Positions 1-7,166 of a stretch of DNA of 13,532 nucleotides are shown here, piece by piece. A program made the translations under genes and the position numbers. Origin of the DNA: Acidimicrobiia bacterium (GTDB lineage Bacteria > Actinomycetota > Acidimicrobiia > IMCC26256 > JAENVU01); contig JADGON010000267.1 in NCBI GenBank assembly GCA_017882945.1, positions 1-13,532 on the forward strand. Reading direction: 5' to 3'. How positions within the stretch are numbered: the first letter of the stretch is position 1; each line of letters starts with the position of its first letter. The notes beneath the pieces were generated by a model. It saw only the letters and a list, made by a program, of their open reading frames with translations, was not told the DNA's origin and made no database searches.

Positions 1-1232
1 CGGACCTCGACCCCGGAAGCCTTGGCCGCGGACGCGAGCTCGTCCGTCCCGGGACCGACCGTGACGAGCGTGACCACGCCGGCATCGGCCACGAGCCGGC
101 CCACCCGGGCGTGCTCGGACGGCCCGATCGGGCCGAGCTCGCGCATCTCCCCCAGAACCGCGATCCGCCGACCGCTCACGCGAAGGTCGCCGAACGCCTC
201 GAGTGCGGCCCGCATCGAGCTCGGGCTCGCGTTGTACGCGTCGTTGAGCACCAGCACGCCCTCGTGCGAGGTCGCCAGCTCCATGCGCCAGGCGGCCGTG
301 CCCGCTTCCGCCAGCGCGTCGACGACCGCTTCGAGCGGAACCCCGAGATGGAGTGCAACCGTCGCGGCTTGCGCCGCGTTCGTGACCTGATACGAGCCGC
401 GAACCGCGAGCCGCACGATCGGCGCGCTCCCCCACGGCGTGTCGAGCCGGAAGGATGCGCGCAGAGCGTCGTCGACGCGGACTTCGGAGACCCGCACGTC
501 GGCGTCGGCCGCGCTCCCCGCGGTCAACACCCGAGCCGCGGTGCGGGCGCGGAGCACGTGCCGGAACGAACACTCGGCGCTGATCACGGCCAGACCCCCG
601 GCGGGAAGTGCTTCGAGCAGCTCGCCCTTGACCGTCGCGATCCCGTCGGGACCGCCGAGGTGCTCGGCGTGCGCGAGGCCGACGTGGGTCACGACGCCGA
701 TGGACGGGCGCGCGATCTCGCAGAGCTCGGCGATGTTCCCCGCGAAGCGGGCTCCCATCTCCAGGACGACTGCTTCGGTCTCGGCCGGGGCCGCGAGGAG
801 GGTCACCGGCAGCCCGATCTCGTTGTTGAACGATGCGCTGCTCGCATGCACCGCGGACCCCGCGGACAACGCGGCCGCAGTGAGGTCCTTCGTCGACGTC
901 TTACCGGCGGATCCCGTGATCCCGATGACCGCGGCGTGCTCCAACCGATCCCGCGCGGCCGCGCCGAGCGCCTGCAGCGCCGACCGGGCGTCGTTCACCA
1001 CGACGAGCGAGCCGACCGCACCGTCGGGGATCCGCTCCACCACCGCGACGCTCGCGCCACGTGAGAACGCGTGGGCGACGAAGTCGTGGCCGTCGCGCTC
1101 GTCGCGAAGCGCGACGAACCCGGATCCGAGCTCCAGGGTCCGCGAGTCAAAGGTGAACCCACGCGCGATCGCGTCCGGACCGACCGTCCGCCCGGACGTG
1201 ATCGCGGCGACCTCGTCACGGGTCAGGTCCAT
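1..1232 (-). CDS. murF: MurF, UDP-MurNAc-tripeptide--D-Ala-D-Ala ligase (3' end cut by window)
   Basis: MurF makes the last cytoplasmic peptidoglycan precursor by ATP-dependent addition of D-Ala-D-Ala to UDP-MurNAc-tripeptide. I translated the minus strand from the ATG at 1232-1230 and the frame stays open for 410 codons to the window edge, so the C-terminus is missing. Visible Mur-ligase marks are the P-loop GITGSAGKTSTKD (about residues 104-116), NNEIGLP (136-142), EMGARFAGNIAEL (158-170), a VKGE lysine (K202) at the usual carbamylated position, LNDAYNASPSSM (329-340) and AVLGEMRELG (358-367). NDAYNASP and the following LGEM block mark MurF rather than MurE, MurD or MurC. The start lies inside the end of murE (10-nt overlap), so translation is probably coupled. 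The remaining part of the family's usual length of about 450-480 residues lies outside. Identity is very secure. Confidence 0.96.
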   Translation of the reverse strand, partial: MDLTRDEVAAITSGRTVGPDAIARGFTFDSRTLELGSGFVALRDERDGHDFVAHAFSRGASVAVVERIPDGAVGSLVVVNDARSALQALGAAARDRLEHAAVIGITGSAGKTSTKDLTAAALSAGSAVHASSASFNNEIGLPVTLLAAPAETEAVVLEMGARFAGNIAELCEIARPSIGVVTHVGLAHAEHLGGPDGIATVKGELLEALPAGGLAVISAECSFRHVLRARTAARVLTAGSAADADVRVSEVRVDDALRASFRLDTPWGSAPIVRLAVRGSYQVTNAAQAATVALHLGVPLEAVVDALAEAGTAAWRMELATSHEGVLVLNDAYNASPSSMRAALEAFGDLRVSGRRIAVLGEMRELGPIGPSEHARVGRLVADAGVVTLVTVGPGTDELASAAKASGVEV

Positions 1233-2689
1233 GCGAGTGCCTCCAGCTCCTCGCGCGCGACGACCCGATCGTCGAAGGGCGTGACGATGCCGTCGATCTC
1301 CTGTCCCGTCTCGTGTCCCTTCCCTGCGATCACCACGACGTCATCGGGCCGCGCGTCTCCGAGCGCGCGCCGAATGGCCTGCCGCCGGTCGAGCTCGACC
1401 ACGTAGCTCGCACCCCGTCCGCGCAGCCCGACCTCCGCGGCCGCCGCGATCGCCTCGGGATCTTCCGAGCGCGGGTTGTCCGAGGTCAGCACGACGAGGT
1501 CCGCGTCCGCCGCAGCCGCACCCATCGCGGCCCGCTTCGTCGCGTCCCGGTCGCCACCACACCCGAACACCACCAGGACCCGGTGCCCACCGGCGAGCCG
1601 CTTCGACTCCGCGACGAGCCCTTCGAGCGCACCCGGCGTGTGCGCGTAGTCGACCAGCACGGTGAACGCCTGACCGCCCGCCACCCGCTCCATCCGTCCG
1701 GGCACGACGAGCGGTGCCTCCAGGCCGGTGAGGACGGCATCGAGCGGCAAACCGCCGGCGAGCGCGGTCGCCGCCGCGGCCAGCGCGTTCTGCACGTTGA
1801 AGAGGCCCACGAGCGGGAGCCGCAGCGTGGCCGGCGGGCCGGCCGCGGTTTCGAGGCGGACCGACGATCCCCCGGCGTCGAGCTCCAGCGCCGAGCCCCG
1901 CACCGACGCACGCGGGTCGAGCCCGAAGCTCCACACGTCGAGTCCGGCCCGTTCGGCACGGGTCGCGAGCTCGGCCCCCCAGTGGTCGTCGAGCGCGATG
2001 GCCGCCGCGTGCGTGAACACCGGGCTGAACAGGCGCGCCTTGGCCTCGAAGTACTGCTCGAGGGTGCCGTGCTCGTCGAGATGGTCCTGGGAAAGGTTGG
2101 TGAAGCAGGCCGCGGTGAAGCGAGTCCCGTCGACGCGCTCGTAGGCGAGGGCGTGCGAGCTCACCTCCATTGCGACGGTCCCGACGCGCGACGCGTGCAT
2201 CCGGGCCAGCAGGCGTTGCAGCTCCGGCGCCTCGGGCGTGGTGTGCTCGATCGCCTCCTGCACTCCGTCGATGCGGACACCCGTGGTCCCGATCACCCCG
2301 GCGCGCTCACCGGCGGCCCGGGCGATGGCTTCGAGCAGGTACGTCGTCGTGGTCTTGCCGTTCGTGCCGCTCACCCCCAGCACCCGCATCGCGGCCGAGG
2401 GCGAGCCGAAGAACCCGGCCGCGACCGGACCGATCGCCGCGCGCACCCGCGCCACCCGCGCTTGCGTGACCGGGACATCGAGGGGCCGGTCGACGAGGAG
2501 CGCGACCGCGCCGCGCTCCACCGCAGCGGCCGCCTGGTCATGGCCATCGGTGAGCGCACCGCGGATGCAGCAGAACAGGGCACCGCGCGTGGCGCGGCGG
2601 CTGTCGTGCACGATGTCGGACACCTCGACCTGCGAGTCCCCGGTCAGCTCGAGCAGGTCGACGGCGTCGAGGAGGGCGTGCAGGCGCAC
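1223..2689 (-). CDS. murE: MurE, UDP-MurNAc-L-Ala-D-Glu--meso-diaminopimelate ligase
   Basis: MurE adds the third stem-peptide residue to UDP-MurNAc-L-Ala-D-Glu in the cytoplasm. With the chosen GTG at 2689 the product has 488 residues, normal for the family. It shows the ATP loop GVSGTNGKTTTT (about 105-116), HTTPE (149-153), MEVSSHAL (174-181), the YFEAKARLF block with the carbamylated lysine (K217), DYAHTPGALE (347-356), FGCGGDRD (375-382) and DNPRSEDP (404-411). DNPR is the known meso-DAP specificity signature, so a DAP-type wall is predicted. The frame stays open upstream to an ATG at 2800, but that start would overlap ftsI by about 98 nt. The GTG at 2689 has a strong GGAGAGG ribosome site just after the ftsI stop and gives the normal MurE N-terminus. 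It lies 13 nt after ftsI and overlaps murF by 10 nt. Confidence 0.96.
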   Translation of the reverse strand: MRLHALLDAVDLLELTGDSQVEVSDIVHDSRRATRGALFCCIRGALTDGHDQAAAAVERGAVALLVDRPLDVPVTQARVARVRAAIGPVAAGFFGSPSAAMRVLGVSGTNGKTTTTYLLEAIARAAGERAGVIGTTGVRIDGVQEAIEHTTPEAPELQRLLARMHASRVGTVAMEVSSHALAYERVDGTRFTAACFTNLSQDHLDEHGTLEQYFEAKARLFSPVFTHAAAIALDDHWGAELATRAERAGLDVWSFGLDPRASVRGSALELDAGGSSVRLETAAGPPATLRLPLVGLFNVQNALAAAATALAGGLPLDAVLTGLEAPLVVPGRMERVAGGQAFTVLVDYAHTPGALEGLVAESKRLAGGHRVLVVFGCGGDRDATKRAAMGAAAADADLVVLTSDNPRSEDPEAIAAAAEVGLRGRGASYVVELDRRQAIRRALGDARPDDVVVIAGKGHETGQEIDGIVTPFDDRVVAREELEALAWT

Positions 2690-2694
2690 GGGAT

Positions 2695-2701
2695 CCTCTC
2701 C
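2695..2701 (-). promoter_or_regulatory. Ribosome binding site that fixes the murE start
   Basis: GGAGAGG on the minus strand lies 5 nt upstream of the GTG at 2689-2687 and directly after the ftsI stop codon (2705-2703). It supports the GTG start against the upstream in-frame ATG at 2800, which would run through the ftsI 3' end. Confidence 0.75.
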
Positions 2702-2702
2702 G

Positions 2703-4937
2703 TTACGGAACGGGCTGGACAAGGATACCGGTCGGGCGCACCGCGATCGGAGCCGGGCCCGCCACAGCCACTCCGGGGCTCGGCTGCGTCGAGCCGCCAC
2801 CGCCGCCGGTCGGTCCGGGACTCGTCGGCTTGGCGTCCATCATGGTCGTCGGCGGAACGTGCTCGAGGCGCAATGCGTACTGCATGATCGTCGAGAACAG
2901 CGGCGCGGCCACGGTCCCACCGAAGTACTGGTTGTTGCTCGTCCCGGGCTGGTCGATGACGACGATCGCCGCGAGCCGGGGTGCCTCGGCCGGTGCGAAG
3001 CCGGCGAAGCTCGCCATGTACCGCGGCGTCGGCTCGTAGGGCGGCTTGCGGGACGTTCCGGTCTTGCCGGCGACCGTGTAGCCCGAGATCTTCGCCGACT
3101 CACCCGTGCCGCCCGTGACCACACCCCGCAACATCTGGTTGAGCTCCGCCGCGGTCGTGGCACTCACGATCCGACGACCGCGCTTTGGCGGCAGGTCGTG
3201 ACGCGTCCCGTCCGAGCCGATCGTGGCGGCGACGAGTCGCGGCGGGCGGCTCACACCACCGTTGGCCACGGTGGTGAACACGTCCAGCATCTGCATGGGG
3301 GTGACCGCGGTCGTGTACCCGATCGGGATGCTGCCCATGTCGCTCGGTACGTAGTCGGCGACGTTCTTCATGATCCCCGGCGACTCGGCCGGGAAGTTGA
3401 TCGCGGTCTTCGATCCGAAGCCGAACGCGCGCTGGTACTTGTCGAGGTTCTCCTTGCCGAGCGACGACGCGATCTTGATCACGCCGACGTTGGACGACTC
3501 ACGCACGATGTCGCTGACGGTCCAGGATGCCTCGGAGTGCTGCTCCGCATCCTTGAAGAGCCGGTCCGAGATCTGCAGCTGCCACGGGACCCAGAACGAC
3601 GTCGTGGGCTGCACCTTGCCGGTCTCGAGCGCAGCACCGACCGTGATGACCTTCGCGGTCGAACCGGGCTCGTACACGGTCGTGAGCGGGCGGTTCGACT
3701 CCGTCGCGGGCGCGAGCCGGGCCGTCCCCTTGCCGCTGCCACCATCGACCGACGCCATCGCGAGGACGTCTCCGGTCTTCACGTCCGCGACGATCGCGAT
3801 CCCGCCCCGGGCGCCGACGCTGTTCACCTGAGCCGTGAGCTGCTTCTCCACCTCGAACTGCAACGACTGGTCGAGCGTCAGCACGAGGTCGCCACCACGC
3901 TTCGCCGGATCGTCGATGCGCTGGGTCGCCGGGATCTCCCGACCGTTCGGGTCCTGCTCGGCGACGATCCTGCCCGGGCGCCCGCGCAGCGTGTTCTCGA
4001 AGCCGGCCTCGAGCCCGCCGAGCCCGTTGTTGTCCGTCCCGACGAATCCGAGGATCGGGCCGGCCAGCGCCCCGCCCGGATAGAAGCGCTCGGACTCCGC
4101 CACGGACCCGACACCCGGGAGCGCGAGCTTCTTCACCTTGGCCGCGGTGTCGTCGTCGACCTTGCGCGCGACGTACACGAACGCGGTCTTCGGCTTCGCG
4201 AGCAAGGCCCGGAGCTTCGCCCGGTCCACATGGACGATCGGCGCAAGCTTCCTGGCGTAGCGGGCGGGGTCCTTCACGACGCGCGGATCGGCGTAGATCG
4301 TGTGCTGGGGGACGGAGAGCGCGAGATCGTGGCCGTTGCGGTCGAAGATGCTCCCCCGCTCGGCGGCCAGGCTCACCGAGCGCACCCGTTGGGCCATCGC
4401 GAGCGCTTCGTAGTGGTTGCCCTCGACCGCCTGCACGTCCACGAGACGGACGAAGATGACACCGAGCGCGAGCGCCATCAGCACGAGCAGCGCCACGAGA
4501 CGCCGGCGCGGCGTCGCGACGACGCCGATGCGCGTCGGCGCCGCGGCGGGCGCCTTCCGGCTCGGCGCCGACCGCGCGGGAGCCTTGCGGGCGGGAGCCT
4601 TGCGCACCGGCGCCTTGGCGCGCGTCCGCTTCGGCGTCGCGGTTCTCGCGGTGGGCCGCTTCGCGACGGGTTGCTTCGCCCGCGCGGGCTTCTTCTTGGT
4701 CTGGGGCGTGCGCGTCCCCCCCGCCTTCGGACTGACCCGCTTGGCAGCGGGCGCCTTCCCGGTCGCACGCGTCGGCCGCGCTACCTCACCGGCGGTACCG
4801 GCACGCGCTCGCGTTCGGGTGGCGGCGGTTCCGGATGCGGCAGCCTTCCTTCGGGTCGCGTCCCCGCTCCCACCCGTCCGCGTCGCGGTCGTCCTCTTCG
4901 TCCCGGCACTGCGTCGGGGATCACGGCTGCTCGACAA
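2703..4937 (-). CDS. ftsI: FtsI / PBP3-type septal peptidoglycan transpeptidase with long basic N-terminal tail
   Basis: FtsI is a class B penicillin-binding protein, the transpeptidase that crosslinks septal peptidoglycan with FtsW. The 744-residue product has, in order: a Lys/Arg/Ala/Pro/Thr-rich tail (about 1-146), one membrane helix (about 147-165), the class B pedestal domain with RGSIFDRNG (194-202) and a transpeptidase domain with all three catalytic motifs, STAK (S426-K429), SSN (481-483) and KTGT (625-628). A Gly/Pro/Ser-rich tail follows from about 695; I see no PASTA domain. The start used is TTG at 4937, which overlaps the end of ftsL by 17 nt. No ATG or GTG start occurs in frame for the first 50 codons, so either TTG is real or the tail begins slightly differently. 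The tail is much longer than the short cytoplasmic part of E. coli FtsI. Function is secure; the exact N-terminus is less so. Confidence 0.95.
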   Translation of the reverse strand: MSSSRDPRRSAGTKRTTATRTGGSGDATRRKAAASGTAATRTRARAGTAGEVARPTRATGKAPAAKRVSPKAGGTRTPQTKKKPARAKQPVAKRPTARTATPKRTRAKAPVRKAPARKAPARSAPSRKAPAAAPTRIGVVATPRRRLVALLVLMALALGVIFVRLVDVQAVEGNHYEALAMAQRVRSVSLAAERGSIFDRNGHDLALSVPQHTIYADPRVVKDPARYARKLAPIVHVDRAKLRALLAKPKTAFVYVARKVDDDTAAKVKKLALPGVGSVAESERFYPGGALAGPILGFVGTDNNGLGGLEAGFENTLRGRPGRIVAEQDPNGREIPATQRIDDPAKRGGDLVLTLDQSLQFEVEKQLTAQVNSVGARGGIAIVADVKTGDVLAMASVDGGSGKGTARLAPATESNRPLTTVYEPGSTAKVITVGAALETGKVQPTTSFWVPWQLQISDRLFKDAEQHSEASWTVSDIVRESSNVGVIKIASSLGKENLDKYQRAFGFGSKTAINFPAESPGIMKNVADYVPSDMGSIPIGYTTAVTPMQMLDVFTTVANGGVSRPPRLVAATIGSDGTRHDLPPKRGRRIVSATTAAELNQMLRGVVTGGTGESAKISGYTVAGKTGTSRKPPYEPTPRYMASFAGFAPAEAPRLAAIVVIDQPGTSNNQYFGGTVAAPLFSTIMQYALRLEHVPPTTMMDAKPTSPGPTGGGGGSTQPSPGVAVAGPAPIAVRPTGILVQPVP
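4533..4640 (-). repeat. Ala-Pro-Arg-Lys-rich repeats in the cytoplasmic tail of FtsI
   Basis: This stretch encodes about residues 100-135 of FtsI. Short units of the type (R/K)KAP(A/V) recur, for example RKAPARKAPARSAPSRKAP, and at the DNA level the plus strand repeats gggagccttgcg-like units at about 4578-4605. The region is low-complexity, strongly basic and histone-H1-like. It lies directly before the membrane helix. Such repeats tend to vary in number between strains by slippage; that is an expectation, not something one sequence can show. Confidence 0.7.
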
Positions 4938-5385
4938 GGTGCTTCTTCACCTTCTCCCAGTCCCGGGCGAGGCTCGGTGCCATCGCGGCCGTACCGTCCG
5001 TCCCGGAGCCCTTGGCCGGCACGCCCGGAGCACTGATGTAGCGAAGCGACGTCGCGGGGATCATCCCGAGACGAGTCGCCCGCTTCACGATCGCTTCGGG
5101 CGCGCTGCGGTCCGCGTACTGGAGGCGCAGCGCCTGGTAGCGCTGCTGCTCCTTCGCGGTCGCGCGGTCGACGCGCTCGAGCTGGAGCTGGCCCTCCGCC
5201 ATCATCACGTGGAACCCCACGACGATGAGGACCGCGGCGACGACCGACGCAACCGCGAGTCGCACGCCGAGCCGCGCGCGGCGTTCGCGCTTCCGCGCCT
5301 CGGGGTCGACGACCGCGAGATGGCGCGGGCGCTCGGGCGCGGGAGTCGAACGGGGCGCCCGGAGGGGCGCAGCTGCGGCCCTCAT
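4921..5385 (-). CDS. FtsL/DivIC-like septum protein
   Basis: This 154-residue bitopic protein sits between rsmH and ftsI, the standard place of ftsL. It has a cytoplasmic N-terminus rich in Ala, Pro and Arg (1-40), one membrane helix (about 41-60), and an extracytoplasmic helical part likely to form a coiled coil (about 63-92, including QLQLERVDRATAKEQQRYQAL). The block APEAIVKRATRLGMIPA (95-111) matches the typical FtsL/DivIC end, where a short helix is followed by (L)GM(x)P. A C-terminal extension ends in WEKVKKHLVEQP. By family knowledge FtsL works with FtsB/DivIC and FtsQ to recruit and activate FtsW-FtsI. Sequence conservation is low in this family, so position and topology carry much of the call. 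The ATG forms an ATGA overlap with the rsmH stop, and the 3' end overlaps the ftsI TTG start by 17 nt, so all three are likely co-translated. Confidence 0.85.
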   Translation of the reverse strand: MRAAAAPLRAPRSTPAPERPRHLAVVDPEARKRERRARLGVRLAVASVVAAVLIVVGFHVMMAEGQLQLERVDRATAKEQQRYQALRLQYADRSAPEAIVKRATRLGMIPATSLRYISAPGVPAKGSGTDGTAAMAPSLARDWEKVKKHLVEQP

Positions 5386-6326
5386 GAAGAGAGCCGCTCC
5401 ACCGCACGAAGGCGCGCGCTCGACGACCGCGGGTTCTCCGCGAGCTCGATCTCGTCGGGCCGGATCGGGCGCCGGGTGAGCAGGCGCACCACGGGTTCGG
5501 GTCCCTCCGGCGCGGGAAGGCCGCGCGGGATGTGACCGGAGCGCGGCGCTGTACCCGCCCAGCGGGCGAACTGCTGCTTCACGATCCGGTCCTCGAGCGA
5601 GTGGTACGCGAGGACCAGCGTGCGCCCCCCGGGAGTGAGGAGGTGCACCGAATCCTCGAGACCCTCGGCCAGGTTCGGCAGCTCGCGGTTGACCTCCATG
5701 CGAATCGCCTGAAAGGTCCGCCGCGCCGGGTGACCGCCGGTGCGACGCGCGGCCGCGGGGATCCCGGCCTTGATCGCGTCGACGAGATCCCCGGTCGTCG
5801 TCAGGGGGCGGCGCCTCAGGATCTCGCGCGCGATGCGACGCGCGAACTTCTCTTCGCCGTTCCGGGAGATGATCCGGACGAGCTCTGCCTCGTCATACCC
5901 GTTCACCACGTCGGCCGCGGTCAGCGACTGCGAGGAATCCATCCGCATGTCGAGCGGCGCGTCCGACCAGTACGAGAAGCCGCGCTCGGCCCGGTCCAGC
6001 TGTGGGCTGCTCACACCCAGGTCGAACAGCACTCCCACGATGTTCCCCTCACTCTCGGATTCCGCGATCTCGGCCAGGTTCTCGAAGCCGCCGTGCACGA
6101 TCCGGGCCCGCTCGCCGAAGCGACCGAGTGCAGCCTGTGCCGCCAGCACCGCCGCCGGATCCCGGTCGATGCCGAGGATCCGGAGGTCGGAGCGAGCGTC
6201 GAGCAGGAGCCCGGCATGCCCACCGCCGCCCGCTGTGGCGTCGATGACCGTGCCGGGAGGAACAGGCACGAGCAGGTCCACCACTTCCCGGCCCATGACC
6301 GGACGATGGATGAACGCCGCACTCAC
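5382..6326 (-). CDS. rsmH: RsmH (MraW), 16S rRNA C1402 N4-methyltransferase
   Basis: RsmH uses S-adenosylmethionine to methylate N4 of cytosine 1402 in 16S rRNA. With the GTG at 6326 the product has 314 residues, the usual length. Family marks are HRPVMGREVVDLL near the N-terminus, the SAM-binding motif DATAGGGGHA (29-38), LGIDRDP, FDLGVSSPQLDRAERGFSY (from about 101), APLDMRMD (123-130), RRTFQAIRMEVNREL, YHSLEDRIVKQ and a C-terminal NPRSSSARLRAVER. The frame is open up to another GTG at 6371, but 6326 has a GGGGGAG ribosome site 6 nt upstream and gives an N-terminus that begins just before the conserved HRPVM block. The upstream GTG lies inside an inverted-repeat arm. The gene follows mraZ after an unusually long 257-nt gap and overlaps ftsL by ATGA. 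Confidence 0.96.
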   Translation of the reverse strand: MSAAFIHRPVMGREVVDLLVPVPPGTVIDATAGGGGHAGLLLDARSDLRILGIDRDPAAVLAAQAALGRFGERARIVHGGFENLAEIAESESEGNIVGVLFDLGVSSPQLDRAERGFSYWSDAPLDMRMDSSQSLTAADVVNGYDEAELVRIISRNGEEKFARRIAREILRRRPLTTTGDLVDAIKAGIPAAARRTGGHPARRTFQAIRMEVNRELPNLAEGLEDSVHLLTPGGRTLVLAYHSLEDRIVKQQFARWAGTAPRSGHIPRGLPAPEGPEPVVRLLTRRPIRPDEIELAENPRSSSARLRAVERLSS

Positions 6327-6332
6327 CTGGTG

Positions 6333-6339
6333 CTCCCCC
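6333..6339 (-). promoter_or_regulatory. Ribosome binding site that fixes the rsmH start
   Basis: GGGGGAG on the minus strand lies 6 nt before the GTG at 6326-6324. No comparable site precedes the alternative GTG at 6371. The site lies 20 nt downstream of the large inverted repeat, so folding there could affect its access. Confidence 0.7.
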
Positions 6340-6359
6340 GTGTCTTCGAGACCGAACAC

Positions 6360-6485
6360 CGGGTCCGCCACCGGCCCCCCGGTCGGACGATGCCGATCCG
6401 GATTTCTCCCCGGAAGCGACTCGGTCGAAAGCGGGCGGAGTAGGGGCCTTCAACCGCGCCGGCCGGGGGGCTGGTGGCGGACCCG
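6360..6485 (-). repeat. 26-nt near-perfect inverted repeat in the mraZ-rsmH gap
   Basis: The arms are 6360-6385 and 6460-6485; the reverse complement of one matches the other at 24 of 26 positions (mismatches at 6373 and 6383). They begin CGGGTCCGCCACC and continue with GCCCCCCGG. The 74-nt loop (6386-6459) encodes nothing I recognise and contains a smaller TCCGG/CCGGA stem. In a minus-strand transcript this would fold into a long, very stable stem between mraZ and the rsmH ribosome site, leaving 20 nt free before that site. It is not the hairpin-plus-U-tract of an intrinsic terminator. It could be an mRNA processing site, an attenuator or a remnant of a small repeat element. The repeat is directly visible; its role is unknown. 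Confidence 0.75.
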
Positions 6486-6501
6486 ATGCCCGGGTCCCGC
6501 C
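6476..6501 (-). other. Hairpin competing with the large inverted repeat
   Basis: Plus-strand 6479-6485 (GGACCCG) pairs with 6491-6497 (CGGGTCC) around a 5-nt loop. The stem is extended by GGC (6476-6478) with GCC (6499-6501) past one bulged base, giving ten pairs. The half at 6476-6485 is also part of one arm of the 26-nt inverted repeat, so the two stems exclude each other. No U-run follows on the minus strand. A second small stem, CGGCAC / GTGCCG with a 6-nt loop, lies just upstream in transcription at 6511-6528. Together they form a cluster of structures after the mraZ stop. A leaky terminator or attenuator is possible. Confidence 0.55.
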
Positions 6502-6583
6502 TGTCAATGTCGGCACTTCGTTGTGCCGGGCGTGCTGTCTCGAGTTCGCGCGTCGTTGCGCCTGACCTTGCGTGGAAGAACCG

Positions 6584-7024
6584 TTAGATGAATCCGACGT
6601 CCGAGAGGCCCTCGCCGGACGCGATGTCGGCCTGACCCTGGGCCTCGTGCTCGCGCCAGCGAACCGGGTTCCAGAGCTCGATCCGGTTGTCGACCCCGAG
6701 CACCATCACGTCGCGCTCGAGACCGGAGTACTCGCGCAGGGTCTGCGGAATGGCCACGCGCCCCTGCTTGTCCGGCGTGAACGGTCGGGCGGCGCTGAAC
6801 CACGACCGGGCGGCTCGGCGTTCTCGCTCGCCCCTCCGTGCGCTCTCCCGGACCCGCTCCGCCATCTGTTCGAACCCTTCTCGGCTGTACACCGCCAGAC
6901 AGCCGTCCAACACCTTGGTGAGCACCGCCCCGTTCGCGAGCGGCTCTCGGAATTCGGCCGGGAGGATGACCCGCCCCTTGGCGTCCAGCGCGTGCTGGTA
7001 CTCGCCAAGAAAACCGAGCGACAT
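6584..7024 (-). CDS. mraZ: MraZ, AbrB-fold transcriptional regulator of the dcw cluster
   Basis: MraZ is a ring-forming DNA-binding protein and the usual first gene of the dcw cluster. In studied bacteria it regulates its own promoter. The 146-residue product carries the two tandem SpoVT/AbrB-like halves: GEYQHALDAKGRVILPAEFRE (from residue 7, split here as GEYQHALDAKGRV and ILPAEFRE) and PFTPDKQGRVAIPQTLREY (81-99), followed by SGLERDVMVLGVDNRIELW (100-118). The DxKGR and DKQGR turns with R(V)xIP are the family signature. The ATG at 7024 has a GAGGGG ribosome site about 5 nt upstream. An assigned promoter and repeat operator lie at 7094-7150. The gap to rsmH (257 nt) is long for this operon. 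Confidence 0.97.
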   Translation of the reverse strand: MSLGFLGEYQHALDAKGRVILPAEFREPLANGAVLTKVLDGCLAVYSREGFEQMAERVRESARRGERERRAARSWFSAARPFTPDKQGRVAIPQTLREYSGLERDVMVLGVDNRIELWNPVRWREHEAQGQADIASGEGLSDVGFI

Positions 7025-7093
7025 CCCGACCCCTCATTCGCGGCCGATCCGAGCATTCGGACCGGAACTTGCTCCCCTCACCCCACCAGGTGC

Positions 7094-7123
7094 ACCCTAA
7101 GGCACCACTGGCCTCCTTGTCAA
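7094..7123 (-). promoter_or_regulatory. mraZ promoter (-35 TTGACA, -10 TAGGGT)
   Basis: On the minus strand TTGACA (7123-7118) is followed after 18 nt by TAGGGT (7099-7094). The -35 is a perfect consensus and the -10 fits the actinobacterial TANNNT pattern. Transcription should start near 7087, giving a leader of about 60 nt. The leader contains a small TCCGA/TCGGA stem at 7048-7061. This is likely the main promoter for the whole minus-strand dcw operon. Confidence 0.75.
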
Positions 7124-7150
7124 CCCACTTCGCGCCACTTCGCGCCACCC
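7123..7150 (-). promoter_or_regulatory. Probable MraZ operator: three GTGG(C/G) repeats with 10-nt period
   Basis: Reading the minus strand, GTGGCGCGAA occurs twice in tandem and is followed by GTGGGT; the GTGG cores are at 7148-7145, 7138-7135 and 7128-7125. The last repeat abuts the -35 box of the mraZ promoter. Known MraZ sites are three or more short TGGG-type repeats, each 5 nt with 5-nt spacers, upstream of mraZ; the spacing here is the same. A further GTGG at 7108-7105, 20 nt on and in phase, lies inside the promoter spacer. Binding here would be expected to block RNA polymerase, as in autorepression. Confidence 0.8.
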
Positions 7151-7166
7151 GTCAAGATCTCTGGAG

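Noticed and set aside
2690..2800. Upstream ATG (2800) for murE
   Set aside because: It would overlap ftsI by about 98 nt and add 37 basic residues not seen in MurE, while the GTG at 2689 has a strong ribosome site.
2238..5036. A 932-codon open frame on the plus strand opposite murE and ftsI
   Set aside because: Its translation is Arg/Gly/His-rich low complexity without any domain, and it lies antisense to genes with complete catalytic motifs. Long antisense frames are usual in GC-rich coding DNA.
6327..6371. Upstream GTG (6371) for rsmH
   Set aside because: It lacks a ribosome site, lies in the arm of an inverted repeat, and adds residues before the conserved N-terminal block.
6502..6507. 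Perfect TTGACA on the minus strand between mraZ and rsmH as a second promoter
   Set aside because: No acceptable -10 hexamer follows at 16-19 nt; the downstream bases are a GC hairpin.
6049..6516. A 155-codon minus-strand frame starting in the mraZ-rsmH gap
   Set aside because: It is Pro/Arg/Gly-rich, overlaps the N-terminal half of rsmH in another frame, and has no recognisable motif.
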